From positions 434,001 through 498,000 of the forward strand of contig BMWJ01000005.1 in NCBI GenBank assembly GCA_014651175.1: a stretch of DNA of 64,000 bases, read 5' to 3'. Every line of letters begins with the position of its first letter. Position 1 is the first letter of the stretch. Of the stretch, positions 34,212 to 42,974 are shown piece by piece. The translations under genes were made by a program, and so were the position numbers. The stretch is from Streptomyces clavifer (GTDB lineage Bacteria > Actinomycetota > Actinomycetes > Streptomycetales > Streptomycetaceae). The notes beneath the pieces are model-generated. The model did no database searches. It was not told the origin of the DNA and was given only the letters and a program-made list of their open reading frames with translations.

Positions 34212-34895
34212 CTACGCGTTCGCGGCCTCCGCCAGGACGCGGGCGAGCTCGCGGGGGCGGCTGGCCATCGGCCAGTGGCCCGAGTCGAGGTCCACATAGC
34301 CGATGTCGGTGGCGCGGGCGAGGTCGGGGCACTCGCCGCCGGCGATCCACTCCTTGGCCCGGGCGGGGGTGAACTCGGGGCAGATGAGCACGACGGGGAC
34401 GTCGAAGCGGCGCTCGTCGGTCAGGCGCACGACTCCCCGTGCGACCCCCTCGGGAACGGGAACAGCGGCGGACGCGAGGCGGTGCCGGGTCTCCTGGTCC
34501 AGGTCGGCGGAGTCCGCCCCCTCGAAGGGGCCCCAGCCGGGGAAGGGCATGATGCCGCCCTTGATCGCGAAGTGATCGGCGTAGGCCCGCCCGTCGGCGG
34601 CAGGGAAGCCGCCGATCAGTGCGACCTTGGCCACCTTCTCCGGTCGTGCGTCGGCGGCCAGCCAAGCCAGGCTCGCCGCGGCGGAGTGTCCCACCACCAG
34701 CGGCTTCCCCGGTGCCGCGTCAACGGCGGCGAGTACTGCTGCCAGCTGGTCGTCGAGCGTCGCGGAGGCGGTGCCGTCGCCCTGGCCGGGGAGCGTGAGC
34801 GGCACGGGGCGGTGGCCGAGCGCAGTGAGTTCGGGCACGACGTCGTCCCATGCGGATCCGTCGAACCACAGGCCGGCGACGAGCAGGATGTCCAC
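34212..34895 (-). CDS. Alpha/beta hydrolase
   Basis: A 227-residue cytosolic serine hydrolase of the AB_hydrolase/'MDILLVAGLWFDGSAWDDVVPELTALGHRPV' type. Nucleophile S71 sits in GHSAA, and H207 in 'DSGHWPMASRP' is the likely catalytic His; the acid is probably the Asp/Glu near 'ICPEFTPA'. Substrate unknown. It is a single gene with a gap of about 650 bases to its right. Confidence 0.88.
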   Translation of the reverse strand: MDILLVAGLWFDGSAWDDVVPELTALGHRPVPLTLPGQGDGTASATLDDQLAAVLAAVDAAPGKPLVVGHSAAASLAWLAADARPEKVAKVALIGGFPAADGRAYADHFAIKGGIMPFPGWGPFEGADSADLDQETRHRLASAAVPVPEGVARGVVRLTDERRFDVPVVLICPEFTPARAKEWIAGGECPDLARATDIGYVDLDSGHWPMASRPRELARVLAEAANA

Positions 34896-35542
34896 GGATG
34901 TACTCCCGGAGAAGAGTCGGATCTGGCTGCCGGCACGTTATCGGGAGCCTCTGACAACGGGCTCCGCCACTCGACCCGGCGACATCGTGCTGGACGCGCA
35001 CGCGGTCGTCAGCCCCGCGGACGTCGTCCCGCGCAACCGGGTCGGGGAGGGCGCCGACGGCACCGTCGCGAAGACGCGCGGCGGGTACGGACCGGAGACC
35101 CTCGGCGGAAGGCCGGTGACCGCCGCGGTGCTCACGCCCCCTCAGCCCCACACGCTTCTGAACGACTTCGTGCGCCCACGGCGTTGCACAGGCCGTGGAA
35201 CAGGGCCCAGGAGCGAGTGACGGCCCGCGCCGGACGAGGCCGAGCGGCTCGGCCGGCCTGGGGGAAGAGGGCTCGGTGGAAGCAAGGAGACCGTCACGCG
35301 CGCGAGCTCGCCCGTCTGCCCGCCCGTCGCAGGGCTCCGCTCACCGGCCCGCCGGGCGGGCCGAGAGCACGCGCGGGGGCCTGTCGACGTTGCGTGCCTT
35401 CGGGGCCCGCTCGTAACGTGACCGTTGCCCGTCGAGCCGACCGATCCGGCCGGTGGCCTGCGCGGTCGGCCTCGGCAGGCTCGGCCGCCCTCGGGACCGG
35501 CCGGTTCCGCACAGCCCCTCCCACCGCTGAAACCGGGTACGA
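34896..35542. other. Intergenic region with a coding-like patch
   Basis: 647 bases between the divergent hydrolase and LtrA genes. Most is GC-rich without features; 34960-35130 on the plus strand has coding-like codon bias (see the separate entry). Confidence 0.4.
34960..35157 (+). pseudogene. Possible decayed coding fragment
   Basis: Read in frame from 34960 this stretch gives 'ATRPGDIVLDAHAVVSPADVV' then 'PRNRVGEGADGTVAKTRGGYG', with nearly all third positions G or C. It has no ribosome site and no family I recognise, and it fades into random-looking sequence. It may be the tail or middle of a lost gene, or chance. Confidence 0.2.
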
Positions 35543-36766
35543 ATGAGTCAGTCACAGTCCACCGTCGGCGGATGGCACCGGCCTATGGTCGCCCGCCTGT
35601 CCAGTGAGGAGCACCGCGCGGCGACCGCGCTCGAGCTGTTCTTCGACCTGTGTTTCGTCACCGCTGTCGCCCAGGCGGCGACCGCGTTCGAGCACGAGCT
35701 GGCCGAGGGCCATATCGCGGACGGGGTCCTCGGCTACGCGATGGTGTTCTTCGCCATCTGGTGGGCGTGGATGAACTTCACGTGGTTCGCCTCCGCCTAC
35801 GACACCGACGACGTCCCGTACCGGTTGCTCACGCTGGTCCAGATCACCGGTGCGCTCATCCTGGCCGCCGGTGCGGCCGACGCCCTCCAGCACGACGACT
35901 TCACCGTCATCACCTGGGGCTACGTCGTCATGCGGCTCGCCATGGTCACCCAGTGGCTGCGCGCTGCCCGCTCCGACCCCGAGCGCAGGAGCTCCTGCCT
36001 GCGCTACGCGGTCGGCATCCTCGTCGTGCAGATCGGCTGGGTGGCCCGGCTGGCCCTGCCCGAGGACTGGGGGCTGCCGCTGTTCGCGGTCCTGGTCCTG
36101 GCCGAGATCGCCGTCCCCGTCTGGGCCGAGGCCCCGGCCAGGACCACCTGGCACCCTCACCACATCGCCGAGCGGTACGGGCTGTTCACCCTCATCGTCC
36201 TCGGCGAGACCATCACCGCGTCCACCGTGGCCGTCCGTGCCGCTCTCGACGGGGAGGCGTCGTTCGGCGACATCGCGACCCTCGTCGTCGGCGGCGTGCT
36301 GACCGTGTTCGCCCTGTGGTGGCTCTACTTCGCACAGAACGCGCCTCGGCGCCTCACCGGCTTCAAAGCCGCCATCCTCTGGGGCTACGGCCACTACGCC
36401 GTCTTCGCCTCGGCCGCCGCCGTGGGTGCCGGGCTGGCGGTCAACGTCGCCCACGCCACGGGGCACGGCCACATCTCCGACCGGGCCGCCGCAGCGGCAT
36501 TCACCATTCCGGTGGCCGTGTTCATCACCCTGGTGTGGCTGCTGCACCACCGGGCGCAGGAACTCCGCAGCCGGAACGACCTCATCCACCCGGTGGCCGT
36601 CCTCGCCGTGCTGGCCCTGACGTTCGCCCCGGGCGCGGTCCTCGCCACCGGCATCGTCGCCGCCGCGCTGGTCGCCACGACGCTCCTCGTGGCGACGCGG
36701 GCGCGCCGTGCAGCGGATCCCGCCGAAGCCGGGGCGGGAGGGGAGACCGGGCGCGCCGACGGGTAG
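35543..36766 (+). CDS. LtrA-family membrane protein (low temperature requirement A)
   Basis: A 407-residue membrane protein with 10-12 helices. LtrA hallmarks are 'ATALELFFDLCFVTAVAQAA' near residue 28, 'FFAIWWAWMNFTWFASAYDTDD' near 70, and 'HIAERYGLFTLIVLGETITAST' near 205. The family was named after Listeria, where it is needed for growth in cold; its transport or enzymatic role is unknown. A 34-bp palindrome follows the gene. Confidence 0.92.
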   Translation: MSQSQSTVGGWHRPMVARLSSEEHRAATALELFFDLCFVTAVAQAATAFEHELAEGHIADGVLGYAMVFFAIWWAWMNFTWFASAYDTDDVPYRLLTLVQITGALILAAGAADALQHDDFTVITWGYVVMRLAMVTQWLRAARSDPERRSSCLRYAVGILVVQIGWVARLALPEDWGLPLFAVLVLAEIAVPVWAEAPARTTWHPHHIAERYGLFTLIVLGETITASTVAVRAALDGEASFGDIATLVVGGVLTVFALWWLYFAQNAPRRLTGFKAAILWGYGHYAVFASAAAVGAGLAVNVAHATGHGHISDRAAAAAFTIPVAVFITLVWLLHHRAQELRSRNDLIHPVAVLAVLALTFAPGAVLATGIVAAALVATTLLVATRARRAADPAEAGAGGETGRADG

Positions 36767-36828
36767 GCACCCTGGCGCTCCCGGCAGCAGCCCTTCCGGA
36801 GCCCGCTACGTGCATCGCAGCTGTGGGC

Positions 36829-36862
36829 CACCGCCCGGTACGGCATGCCGTACCGGGCGGTG
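36829..36862. terminator. Perfect 34-bp palindrome, bidirectional terminator
   Basis: Arms of 17 bases (36829-36845, CACCGCCCGGTACGGCA) pair with their exact complement up to 36862, with no spacer. It lies between the convergent LtrA and hydrolase genes. Confidence 0.75.
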
Positions 36863-36988
36863 ACCCGGCCGGGGGAGTGGGGGAAAGCCGTCTGCGCGCG
36901 GCAGGACCGGCAGGCGCGCAGCGGCAGCGTCCGGCAGCCGCGGAGACCGGGGAACCACGGGCGGACGGGAGCGCCCGCGGCGCACGCG

Positions 36989-37870
36989 TCAGCGGTCGGC
37001 GAGGGCGCGGATCTCGGCGGCGATCAGCTTCGGGTCCTCCTCTGCCATGAAGTGGCCGCAGGACACGGTGCGGTGGCGGAGCCGGGGCGCCCAGGAGCGC
37101 CACAGTTCCTCGGCGTGGTAGCCGAGGGCGGTGCCCCAGTCCTGCTGGAGGACGGTGACCGGCATGGCGAGCTGGTTGCCGCTCGCGCGGTCGGCGGCGT
37201 CGTGATCGACGTCGATGCCGGCGGAGGCGCGGTAGTCGGCCACGATGGACGGCACGGCCGCCGCGGAGGCGTCGAGGTAGTGGCGACGGACGTCGGCGGG
37301 GAGTGCGGCGGGGTCACTGGTCCATGCGTCGAGGAAGAACGAGAAGAAGGTGTCGGCCGCTCCCCGGATCATCTCCTCCGGCAGCCCGGGGGCCTGGGCC
37401 ATCAGGTAGAGGTGGAAGCCGACCGCGCCGGACGTCCCGTGCAGCGCGTCCCACATGTCGAGGGTCGGCAGGACGTCGAGGAAGAGCGCGTGCGCCACCG
37501 CGCTCGGGTGGTCCATGGCGGCGCGGAACGCGACGAGAGCCCCGCGGTCGTGGCCGACCAGGGTGAACCGTTCGTGACCCAGTTCCGCGGCGAGACGCAC
37601 GACGTCCCGGGCCATCGTGCGCTTGGAGTAGACGTCGGGGCCTGTCTCGGCGGGCTTGTCGCTGGTGCCGTAGCCGCGCAGGTCGGGGCAGACGACGGTG
37701 TGATCGGCGGCGAGGTCGGCCGCGACCTCGCGCCACATCAGGTGGGTCTGCGGAAAGCCGTGCAGGAGTACGACCGGGCTGCCGCTGCCGCCGACGGCGG
37801 CGCTCAGGGCGACTTTGTCGTCGACGGTCACGCGGTGTTCGGTGAAGCCGGGGATGCTCAGAGGGGACAC
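36989..37870 (-). CDS. Alpha/beta hydrolase, haloacetate dehalogenase/epoxide hydrolase-like
   Basis: A 293-residue cytosolic hydrolase with an Asp nucleophile: D108 in GHDRG (106-110), as in fluoroacetate dehalogenases and epoxide hydrolases. Also seen are 'VVLLHGFPQTHLMWREVA', 'CPDLRGYGTSDKP' and the catalytic His in 'SCGHFMAEEDP'. R109 is kept, but the second carboxylate-binding Arg (three residues after R109 in fluoroacetate dehalogenase) is Leu, so true haloacid dehalogenation is doubtful. The GTG start at 37870 is chosen because AGGAG lies eight bases upstream and the family begins here; the frame is open further upstream. It is divergent from the SARP-type regulator gene. Confidence 0.87.
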   Translation of the reverse strand: MSPLSIPGFTEHRVTVDDKVALSAAVGGSGSPVVLLHGFPQTHLMWREVAADLAADHTVVCPDLRGYGTSDKPAETGPDVYSKRTMARDVVRLAAELGHERFTLVGHDRGALVAFRAAMDHPSAVAHALFLDVLPTLDMWDALHGTSGAVGFHLYLMAQAPGLPEEMIRGAADTFFSFFLDAWTSDPAALPADVRRHYLDASAAAVPSIVADYRASAGIDVDHDAADRASGNQLAMPVTVLQQDWGTALGYHAEELWRSWAPRLRHRTVSCGHFMAEEDPKLIAAEIRALADR

Positions 37871-38021
37871 GGGGTTTCTCCTGGTGCTCGTGGCAGAGTG
37901 GGCGTCCCGGACTCCTGGAGCCGGACCATCCGGGGACGCAGTCCAGGCTGAGGGCTCCGGATCAGTGATCGATGAGTGAACGGCGCGCCGGGAACGGGGC
38001 CGCCCGCGAAGGGACCGTGCC

Positions 38022-40055
38022 GTGGGCGTGGCGTACGGACTGCTGGGGCCGGTGGCCGCATGGGACGGGGACGGTGAACCGTTGGCGCTCGGGGCACCGC
38101 GGCACCGGGAGGTGCTGAGCCGGCTCCTGGTCGCGCGCGGCCGGGTGGTGCCGGTGGACCGGTTGGTGGCGGACCTGTGGGAGGGGGAGGCGCCGGCCGG
38201 TGCGGTGGGAGCAGTGCGCACCTTCGTGTCCGCGCTGCGCCGCGTGCTGGAGCCCCGGCGGCCCCCACGCCGGGCACCCCGGCTGCTGGTGACACAGGGG
38301 CCGGGCTACGTCCTGCACGCGGGCCGGGACGCGGTGGACGCGTGGCGGTTCGAGGACATCGCCGGCCGGGCCGGTGCGGCGGCGCCCCGGGGAGCCGTCG
38401 CGCTGTGGGACGAGGCTCTCGCCCTGTGGCGCGGTCCGGTCATCGCCGATTTCCCCGGCGCCCGGTGGGCCGCGGCCGACCGGGCCCGCCTGGAGGCGCT
38501 GCGGCTGCACGCCGTCGAGCGCCGGAGCGACGCCCTGTTGGCTACCGGCGCCGTCCGGGAGGCAGCCGTGGAACTGGAAGCCCATGTCGCGGCGCATCCG
38601 TGGCGCGAGGACGGTTGGGTGCTGCTTGCCACCGCGCTGGCCCGCTCAGGCAGGCGCGGCGAGGCCCTCGAGGCATTGCGGCGCGCACGGCGCACCCTGG
38701 CCCGGGACCACGGCACCGGCCCCGGGCCCGCTCTGGCCCGGGCCGAGGACCAGATCCTCAAGGGCTCCCGCGGGGCCGGGGCCGAGGAGGCGGCCGGTGT
38801 CGCCGACGGGGTCTGGGGCAGGGCTGCGGCGGCCTGGGAGCGCTCGGTGCCCGCCGGGTCCCGCGCCCGGCTGCACGCGACAGCCGGCCTGCTGCGCGAC
38901 CTGGCCGTCACCGGCGCCACCGGGCTGGAGGAGGCCCGTGTGCACCGGCAGAGCGTCGTCGCGGCGGCCGAGGCCACCGGTGACGCCGATCTGACGGCCC
39001 GGATCATCGGCTCGTACGACGTCCCCGCCGTCTGGACCCGTGCCGACGACTCCGAGGGCGCCGGGCAGCTGGTACGTGCAGCCGCCCGCGCCGCGGCGGA
39101 GCAGGCCCCGGGCGCAGCACCTGCGCTGCGGGCACGCCTGCTGTCGGTCGTCGCGGTCGAGTCGCGCGGAGACGCCGCGGCGGACAGCCGGCCTGGCCGG
39201 GCCGTTGACGCGCCGGTCCTCGAACCGTGGCGGGCACGTGCGGAGAGGGCCGCGGAGGATGCCGTCCGGCTCGCGCGGCAGCTGGGTGACCCGGCGCTGC
39301 TCGCTTTCGCCCTCAACGGTGCTTTCATGCAGTCCTTCGGCCGCTGCGGCAACTGCACAGGCCGCGAGACGACCGGCCGGGAACTGATCCGGCTGTCCGG
39401 CGACCACGGACTGCCCGGCCACGAGGTCCTCGGTCGCCTCGTACGCCTGCAAGCCCTTGCCGGGCTCGGAGATCTCGACGCCGCGGAGAAGGAGGCCGAG
39501 GCCACCGACCGGCTGGCCGCACGGAGCGAGCGGCCGCTGGCGGGCGTGTTCACTTCCTGGTTCCGCGCGCTGCGGACCTGCGAGACCGAAGGCTGGGCGA
39601 CGGCCCGCCCGTTGTACGCCCGTGCCCTGGAGAGCACCGCCGACTGCGGCATGCCCGGCCTCGCCCGCGGAGCGGACGCGCTGGTAGCCCTGGTGCCGGT
39701 GATGCGTGCCGACGGCGCCCTGCCGTCCCCCGACGACTTCGCCGGTCTCGACACCGGTCCGTACCGACCCTGGCTGGAGCCTTTGCTGCTGGCCGGTTCC
39801 GGTGCGGCGGACCAGGCCCGGCGGGCGTTGGACCGGGTGCCCAGGCCTCCGCACGACCTGCTTCAGGAGGCACTGTGGTGCGTGCTCGCCCGGGCCGCCC
39901 AAGCCGTCGGGCACGCACCGGTCCTGCGCCGGGCGGGCGACGCACTGGCCCCCGCCCGGCACGAACTGGCCGGAGCGGCGAGCGGTCTGGTCTCGTTCGG
40001 CCCGGTCGCCCGCCATCTGCGAGCCGTCGAGGACGCTCCGGCAGTGCATGAGTGA
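38022..40055 (+). CDS. SARP/BTAD-family transcriptional regulator
   Basis: A 677-residue regulator. Residues about 1-95 are an OmpR-type winged helix ('YGLLGPVAAWDGDGEPLALGAPRHREVLSRLL...TFVSALRRVLEP'), followed by the bacterial transcriptional activation domain (BTAD, about 100-245; 'RLEALRLHAVERRSDALLATG...AAHPWREDGWVLLATALARSGRRGEAL'). The remaining 430 residues are helical, TPR-like, with a 'GRCGNCTGRE' stretch near 450; no NB-ARC ATPase motif is seen, unlike full AfsR. Such proteins activate antibiotic and stress genes. It is divergent from the Asp-nucleophile hydrolase gene with 151 bases between, so it may control that gene. Start is GTG 38022; GTG 38028 is an alternative. Confidence 0.88.
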   Translation: MGVAYGLLGPVAAWDGDGEPLALGAPRHREVLSRLLVARGRVVPVDRLVADLWEGEAPAGAVGAVRTFVSALRRVLEPRRPPRRAPRLLVTQGPGYVLHAGRDAVDAWRFEDIAGRAGAAAPRGAVALWDEALALWRGPVIADFPGARWAAADRARLEALRLHAVERRSDALLATGAVREAAVELEAHVAAHPWREDGWVLLATALARSGRRGEALEALRRARRTLARDHGTGPGPALARAEDQILKGSRGAGAEEAAGVADGVWGRAAAAWERSVPAGSRARLHATAGLLRDLAVTGATGLEEARVHRQSVVAAAEATGDADLTARIIGSYDVPAVWTRADDSEGAGQLVRAAARAAAEQAPGAAPALRARLLSVVAVESRGDAAADSRPGRAVDAPVLEPWRARAERAAEDAVRLARQLGDPALLAFALNGAFMQSFGRCGNCTGRETTGRELIRLSGDHGLPGHEVLGRLVRLQALAGLGDLDAAEKEAEATDRLAARSERPLAGVFTSWFRALRTCETEGWATARPLYARALESTADCGMPGLARGADALVALVPVMRADGALPSPDDFAGLDTGPYRPWLEPLLLAGSGAADQARRALDRVPRPPHDLLQEALWCVLARAAQAVGHAPVLRRAGDALAPARHELAGAASGLVSFGPVARHLRAVEDAPAVHE

Positions 40056-40175
40056 CCGCATCGCGCCGCCCGCCGTCGACGGGGGCCCCGGTGGACGGGA
40101 GTTGGGGGCGTGCCGAGCAGGTCGAGGGGGCCCGGAGGACGGCGGAAGGTTCCGCCCAGCCGGACAGCAGCCGTG

Positions 40176-40895
40176 CTACCGGGGCGTCCGTAGGGAGAAC
40201 TCGTTGCCGTCGGGGTCGAGCATCAGAATTGGACCGTCGCCGTCGCCTGCGTCGGTGCGCGTCGCACCGAGCGAGATCAGCCGGTGCGTCTCCGCCTCCC
40301 AGTCGGCGTCGGCGGGGAGCGCGAGCTCGAAGTACAGCCTGTTCGCGCCCGACTTCGGCGCCACCGGAGGGCCGCCCCATGTGATCTTCGTACCGCCGTT
40401 CGGCGACTGGATCGCGGTCTCCTGATCCTGGTCCCACACCAGCGGCCACCCCAGCGCCGCGCTCCAGAAGTAGCCGACCTCCTGCGTACCGTCGCAGGCC
40501 AGGGCTCCGATGAAACCGGTGTCGGCGAGGAAGTCGTTGCCCGCCTCGATGACGCAGAACTCGTTGCCGTCCGGATCGGCGAGCACCACATGCCCCTCTT
40601 CGGGGAGTTGCCCCACGTCGATGTGCACCCCGCCGAGTGCCAGTGCCCGGGCCACCGTCTGCTGCTGATCCTCCGGGGACGTGCTCGTCAGGTCGAAATG
40701 CGCCCGGTTCTGGACGGACTTCGGCTCCTGGCCGGGCAGGAAGCGGATGCGGAAACCGGTGGGACCGGGGGGCAGAATCGTCACGTCGTCGTCCGGCCCG
40801 TCGGCCGGCTCCCAGCCCAGGACCCCGGACCAGAACCGGGCCAGGGCCGACGGCCGGGTCGCGTTGAAGCAGATCGCGAACAGTTGACTGGTCAT
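40176..40895 (-). CDS. VOC superfamily protein, two domains
   Basis: A 239-residue protein of two tandem glyoxalase/bleomycin-resistance/dioxygenase folds. Domain 1 (1-118) opens 'QLFAICFNATRPSALARFWSGVLGWE' and ends 'VVLADPDGNEFCVIEAG'; domain 2 (about 120-239) ends 'PILMLDPDGNEFSLRTPR'. The DPDGNEF motifs carry the metal-binding Glu. Role unknown: sequestration or small-molecule enzyme. ATG 40895 starts the family-typical N-terminus; the frame opens earlier at 40946. Confidence 0.88.
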   Translation of the reverse strand: MTSQLFAICFNATRPSALARFWSGVLGWEPADGPDDDVTILPPGPTGFRIRFLPGQEPKSVQNRAHFDLTSTSPEDQQQTVARALALGGVHIDVGQLPEEGHVVLADPDGNEFCVIEAGNDFLADTGFIGALACDGTQEVGYFWSAALGWPLVWDQDQETAIQSPNGGTKITWGGPPVAPKSGANRLYFELALPADADWEAETHRLISLGATRTDAGDGDGPILMLDPDGNEFSLRTPR

Positions 40896-41234
40896 ACCCC
40901 GAGCATCTCCTACCCACCGACGGCCGGTGCGAGGCCTCGCCCGCACCGCCAGCGCAGCCTAGGGTGGCCCTGCGGTACCCGCATCCGAGTTTCCGTCACC
41001 GGGGGCTCACGGTCACCCGTCGGGTCCGGACGGGGGCCGTCCGGGGCGAGGCCGCCGCGCAGGAGGACGGATTCCCGATCCGAGCAGAGTCCGGAGACCG
41101 CTCGGGGACGCCCTGCCTGCTGATGGAGCGGCCCGTCAGGGAAGGCGTGCCCGGACTCGGTGAAGCTGCCTCGAGGAGATGCCCCGGTGGCATGGTCGGG
41201 CCCCGTCCGTACTTTCGAAGGAAAGAGCAGGTCA
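40896..41234. other. Divergent intergenic region
   Basis: 339 bases between the VOC gene and the small lipoprotein gene. No gene and no clear core promoter are seen; a purine-rich ribosome site (GAAGGAAAGAG) lies at its right end. Confidence 0.4.
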
Positions 41235-41819
41235 ATGCGAAGAGCGTCGTCTCCGGAGGCGGTGGGGGCGGGACCGACGGGAGCGGCGGGCTCGTCGCCC
41301 CCTGATTCCTCGTCCTCAGCGACAGCGGACTCGCCGCACCGGCCGTCCCGGGTGTCGCGGCGAAGGTCCTGCCTGCGCGAGGTTCTCCTCCCCCTGGTCA
41401 CGGTCACGGCCCTGACCGGGTGTACATCCGGACAGGGCACCGCGTGCACACTCGTGGGCATGGACTCGGCGGTCTCCGTCGTCTGGCGCCCCGCCGACTT
41501 CGAGGGCTCCGGCGGGGCGACGATCCGGCTCTGCGTGGACGGTGCGTGTGAGGAGCGGGCGTCCGGGGACCCGGGCGATCCGTTCGGACGGGTGTCGGTG
41601 GGGCTGCCGCAGGACATCGGGCCGGAGCACCTGCCGGTCGAACTGACCGTCACCCCGGTGGAGAAGGGCAGACCGGTCAAGGACAGTGCACAGGCCGAAC
41701 TGACCGAGGAACGCCCCAACGGCCCCGGCTGCGGGCCGGTGGCCTGGACGGCGACCTTCCGCGCCGATCCGGTGAAGGGACTTGTCTCCCCGAAGGGCCT
41801 CGTACTCCAGGAGAAGTAG
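41235..41819 (+). CDS. Small lipoprotein of unknown function
   Basis: A 194-residue protein with a lipobox LTGC at residues 60-63 inside a hydrophobic stretch 'REVLLPLVTVTALTGC'. The mature part (about 130 residues) has a Cys pair ('TIRLCVDGACEER') and reads as one beta-sandwich domain. The N-region before the hydrophobic stretch is unusually long (about 45 residues, Ser/Pro-rich), so the real start could be the GTG at 41352, which would give a normal signal peptide of about 24 residues. I kept ATG 41235 because a ribosome site precedes it. No family is recognised. Confidence 0.75.
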   Translation: MRRASSPEAVGAGPTGAAGSSPPDSSSSATADSPHRPSRVSRRRSCLREVLLPLVTVTALTGCTSGQGTACTLVGMDSAVSVVWRPADFEGSGGATIRLCVDGACEERASGDPGDPFGRVSVGLPQDIGPEHLPVELTVTPVEKGRPVKDSAQAELTEERPNGPGCGPVAWTATFRADPVKGLVSPKGLVLQEK

Positions 41820-42117
41820 CGGCACGGATGCCCGCGGCGCGACGGGACATCCCTCCGAGCGGTCGGCGGGGCCCTCTGTTCCCCGGGCAGCACGTCTCCC
41901 TTCGCGCCCGTCCGGATCACCGCGATGGTGCGCGGACGGCACGACACGTAGAAAGGTTCGTGCTCAGGCCCTGCCACCGCCTGCCCGGGTGGATCGCCGG
42001 TCCTTCGCAGGTGGTGACACCGGCAGCCCCGACGTGCGACCCCTCGCGGACGCACCGATGAGTTCGCCCGGCGCGGCGAGTCCTACCACCGTCGGCACCC
42101 CAGCACAGGAGGAAAGC

Positions 42118-42762
42118 GTGTCCCAGCTACTGAGAGTCCAGAACTTCAACGTCTCGAGTGACGGAATCGGTGCAGGCGAGGACCAGACCCTGGAGAGGCC
42201 GTTCGGTCATGTCGAGCCCGAGAAGCTGTTCGCATGGGCCGGCGCCACGGCGAGCTGGCCCATGCGCACCGAGCCCGGGGGAAGCCGGGGTCTGGACGAC
42301 TACTTCACGCGGGACTTCGCCTGGAACATCGGCGCCGAGATCATGGGCCGCAACAAGTTCGGTCCCCAGCGCGGGCCGTGGGAAGACCACGAGTGGCAGG
42401 GCTGGTGGGGTGACGAGCCCCCCTTCCGTACCCCGGTCTTCGTCATGACCCACCACGAGCGTCCCTCGTTCACGCTCTCCGACACCACGTTCCACTTCGT
42501 CGACGCCGACCCTGCCGCGGTGCTCGAACAGGCCAGGCAGGCGGCCCGGGGCAAGGACGTCCGGCTCGGCGGCGGAGCGACCACCATCCGGGAGTTCCTC
42601 GACGCCGATCTCGTCGACACCCTGCACGTGGCGGTCTCGCCGGTGAAGCTCGGGTCCGGGGTACGGCTCTGGGAGTCCCCCGACGAGCTGCTCGACCGGT
42701 TCCACGTGGATGTCGTTCCCAGCCCGAGCGGGGTGACGCACCACCTGTTCTGGAGGAAGTGA
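42118..42762 (+). CDS. Dihydrofolate reductase/RibD C-terminal family protein
   Basis: A 214-residue cytosolic reductase-like protein of the RibD C-terminal/DHFR fold. Signatures are 'GAEIMGRNKFGPQRGPWEDHEWQGWWGDEPPFRTPVFVMTHHERP' and the dinucleotide loop 'KDVRLGGGATTIREFLDADLVDTLHVAVSPVKLGSGVRLWES'. It likely uses NAD(P)H; the substrate is unknown and need not be a pterin. The GTG at 42118 is fixed by a perfect AGGAGG six bases upstream. The 298-base gap to its left holds nothing I can name. Confidence 0.9.
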   Translation: MSQLLRVQNFNVSSDGIGAGEDQTLERPFGHVEPEKLFAWAGATASWPMRTEPGGSRGLDDYFTRDFAWNIGAEIMGRNKFGPQRGPWEDHEWQGWWGDEPPFRTPVFVMTHHERPSFTLSDTTFHFVDADPAAVLEQARQAARGKDVRLGGGATTIREFLDADLVDTLHVAVSPVKLGSGVRLWESPDELLDRFHVDVVPSPSGVTHHLFWRK

Positions 42763-42802
42763 CCCGTCCGCCGGCCCTGTCGCGGGCCAGGGTTCGGCCC
42801 AC

Positions 42803-42839
42803 GCCTCCATCGGTGTGGCGGCGGGTTGCCGATGGGGGC
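42803..42839. terminator. Probable terminator between convergent genes
   Basis: GCCTCCATCGG (42803-42813) pairs with CCGATGGGGGC (42829-42839) with one T-G pair, between the convergent DHFR-like and OYE genes. Confidence 0.5.
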
Positions 42840-42974
42840 CCCGTACGTGTTCCTGCCCGTGCGTGCACCCGTTCCTCATGCCCTTGGACCGTGCGAAACG
42901 GCCGACCGGGAGCGGTTCGGGTTGATGCGGGTGTCCTACCGGTGCCGGTGTGGCCACGCCGACCGGTATGCGGC

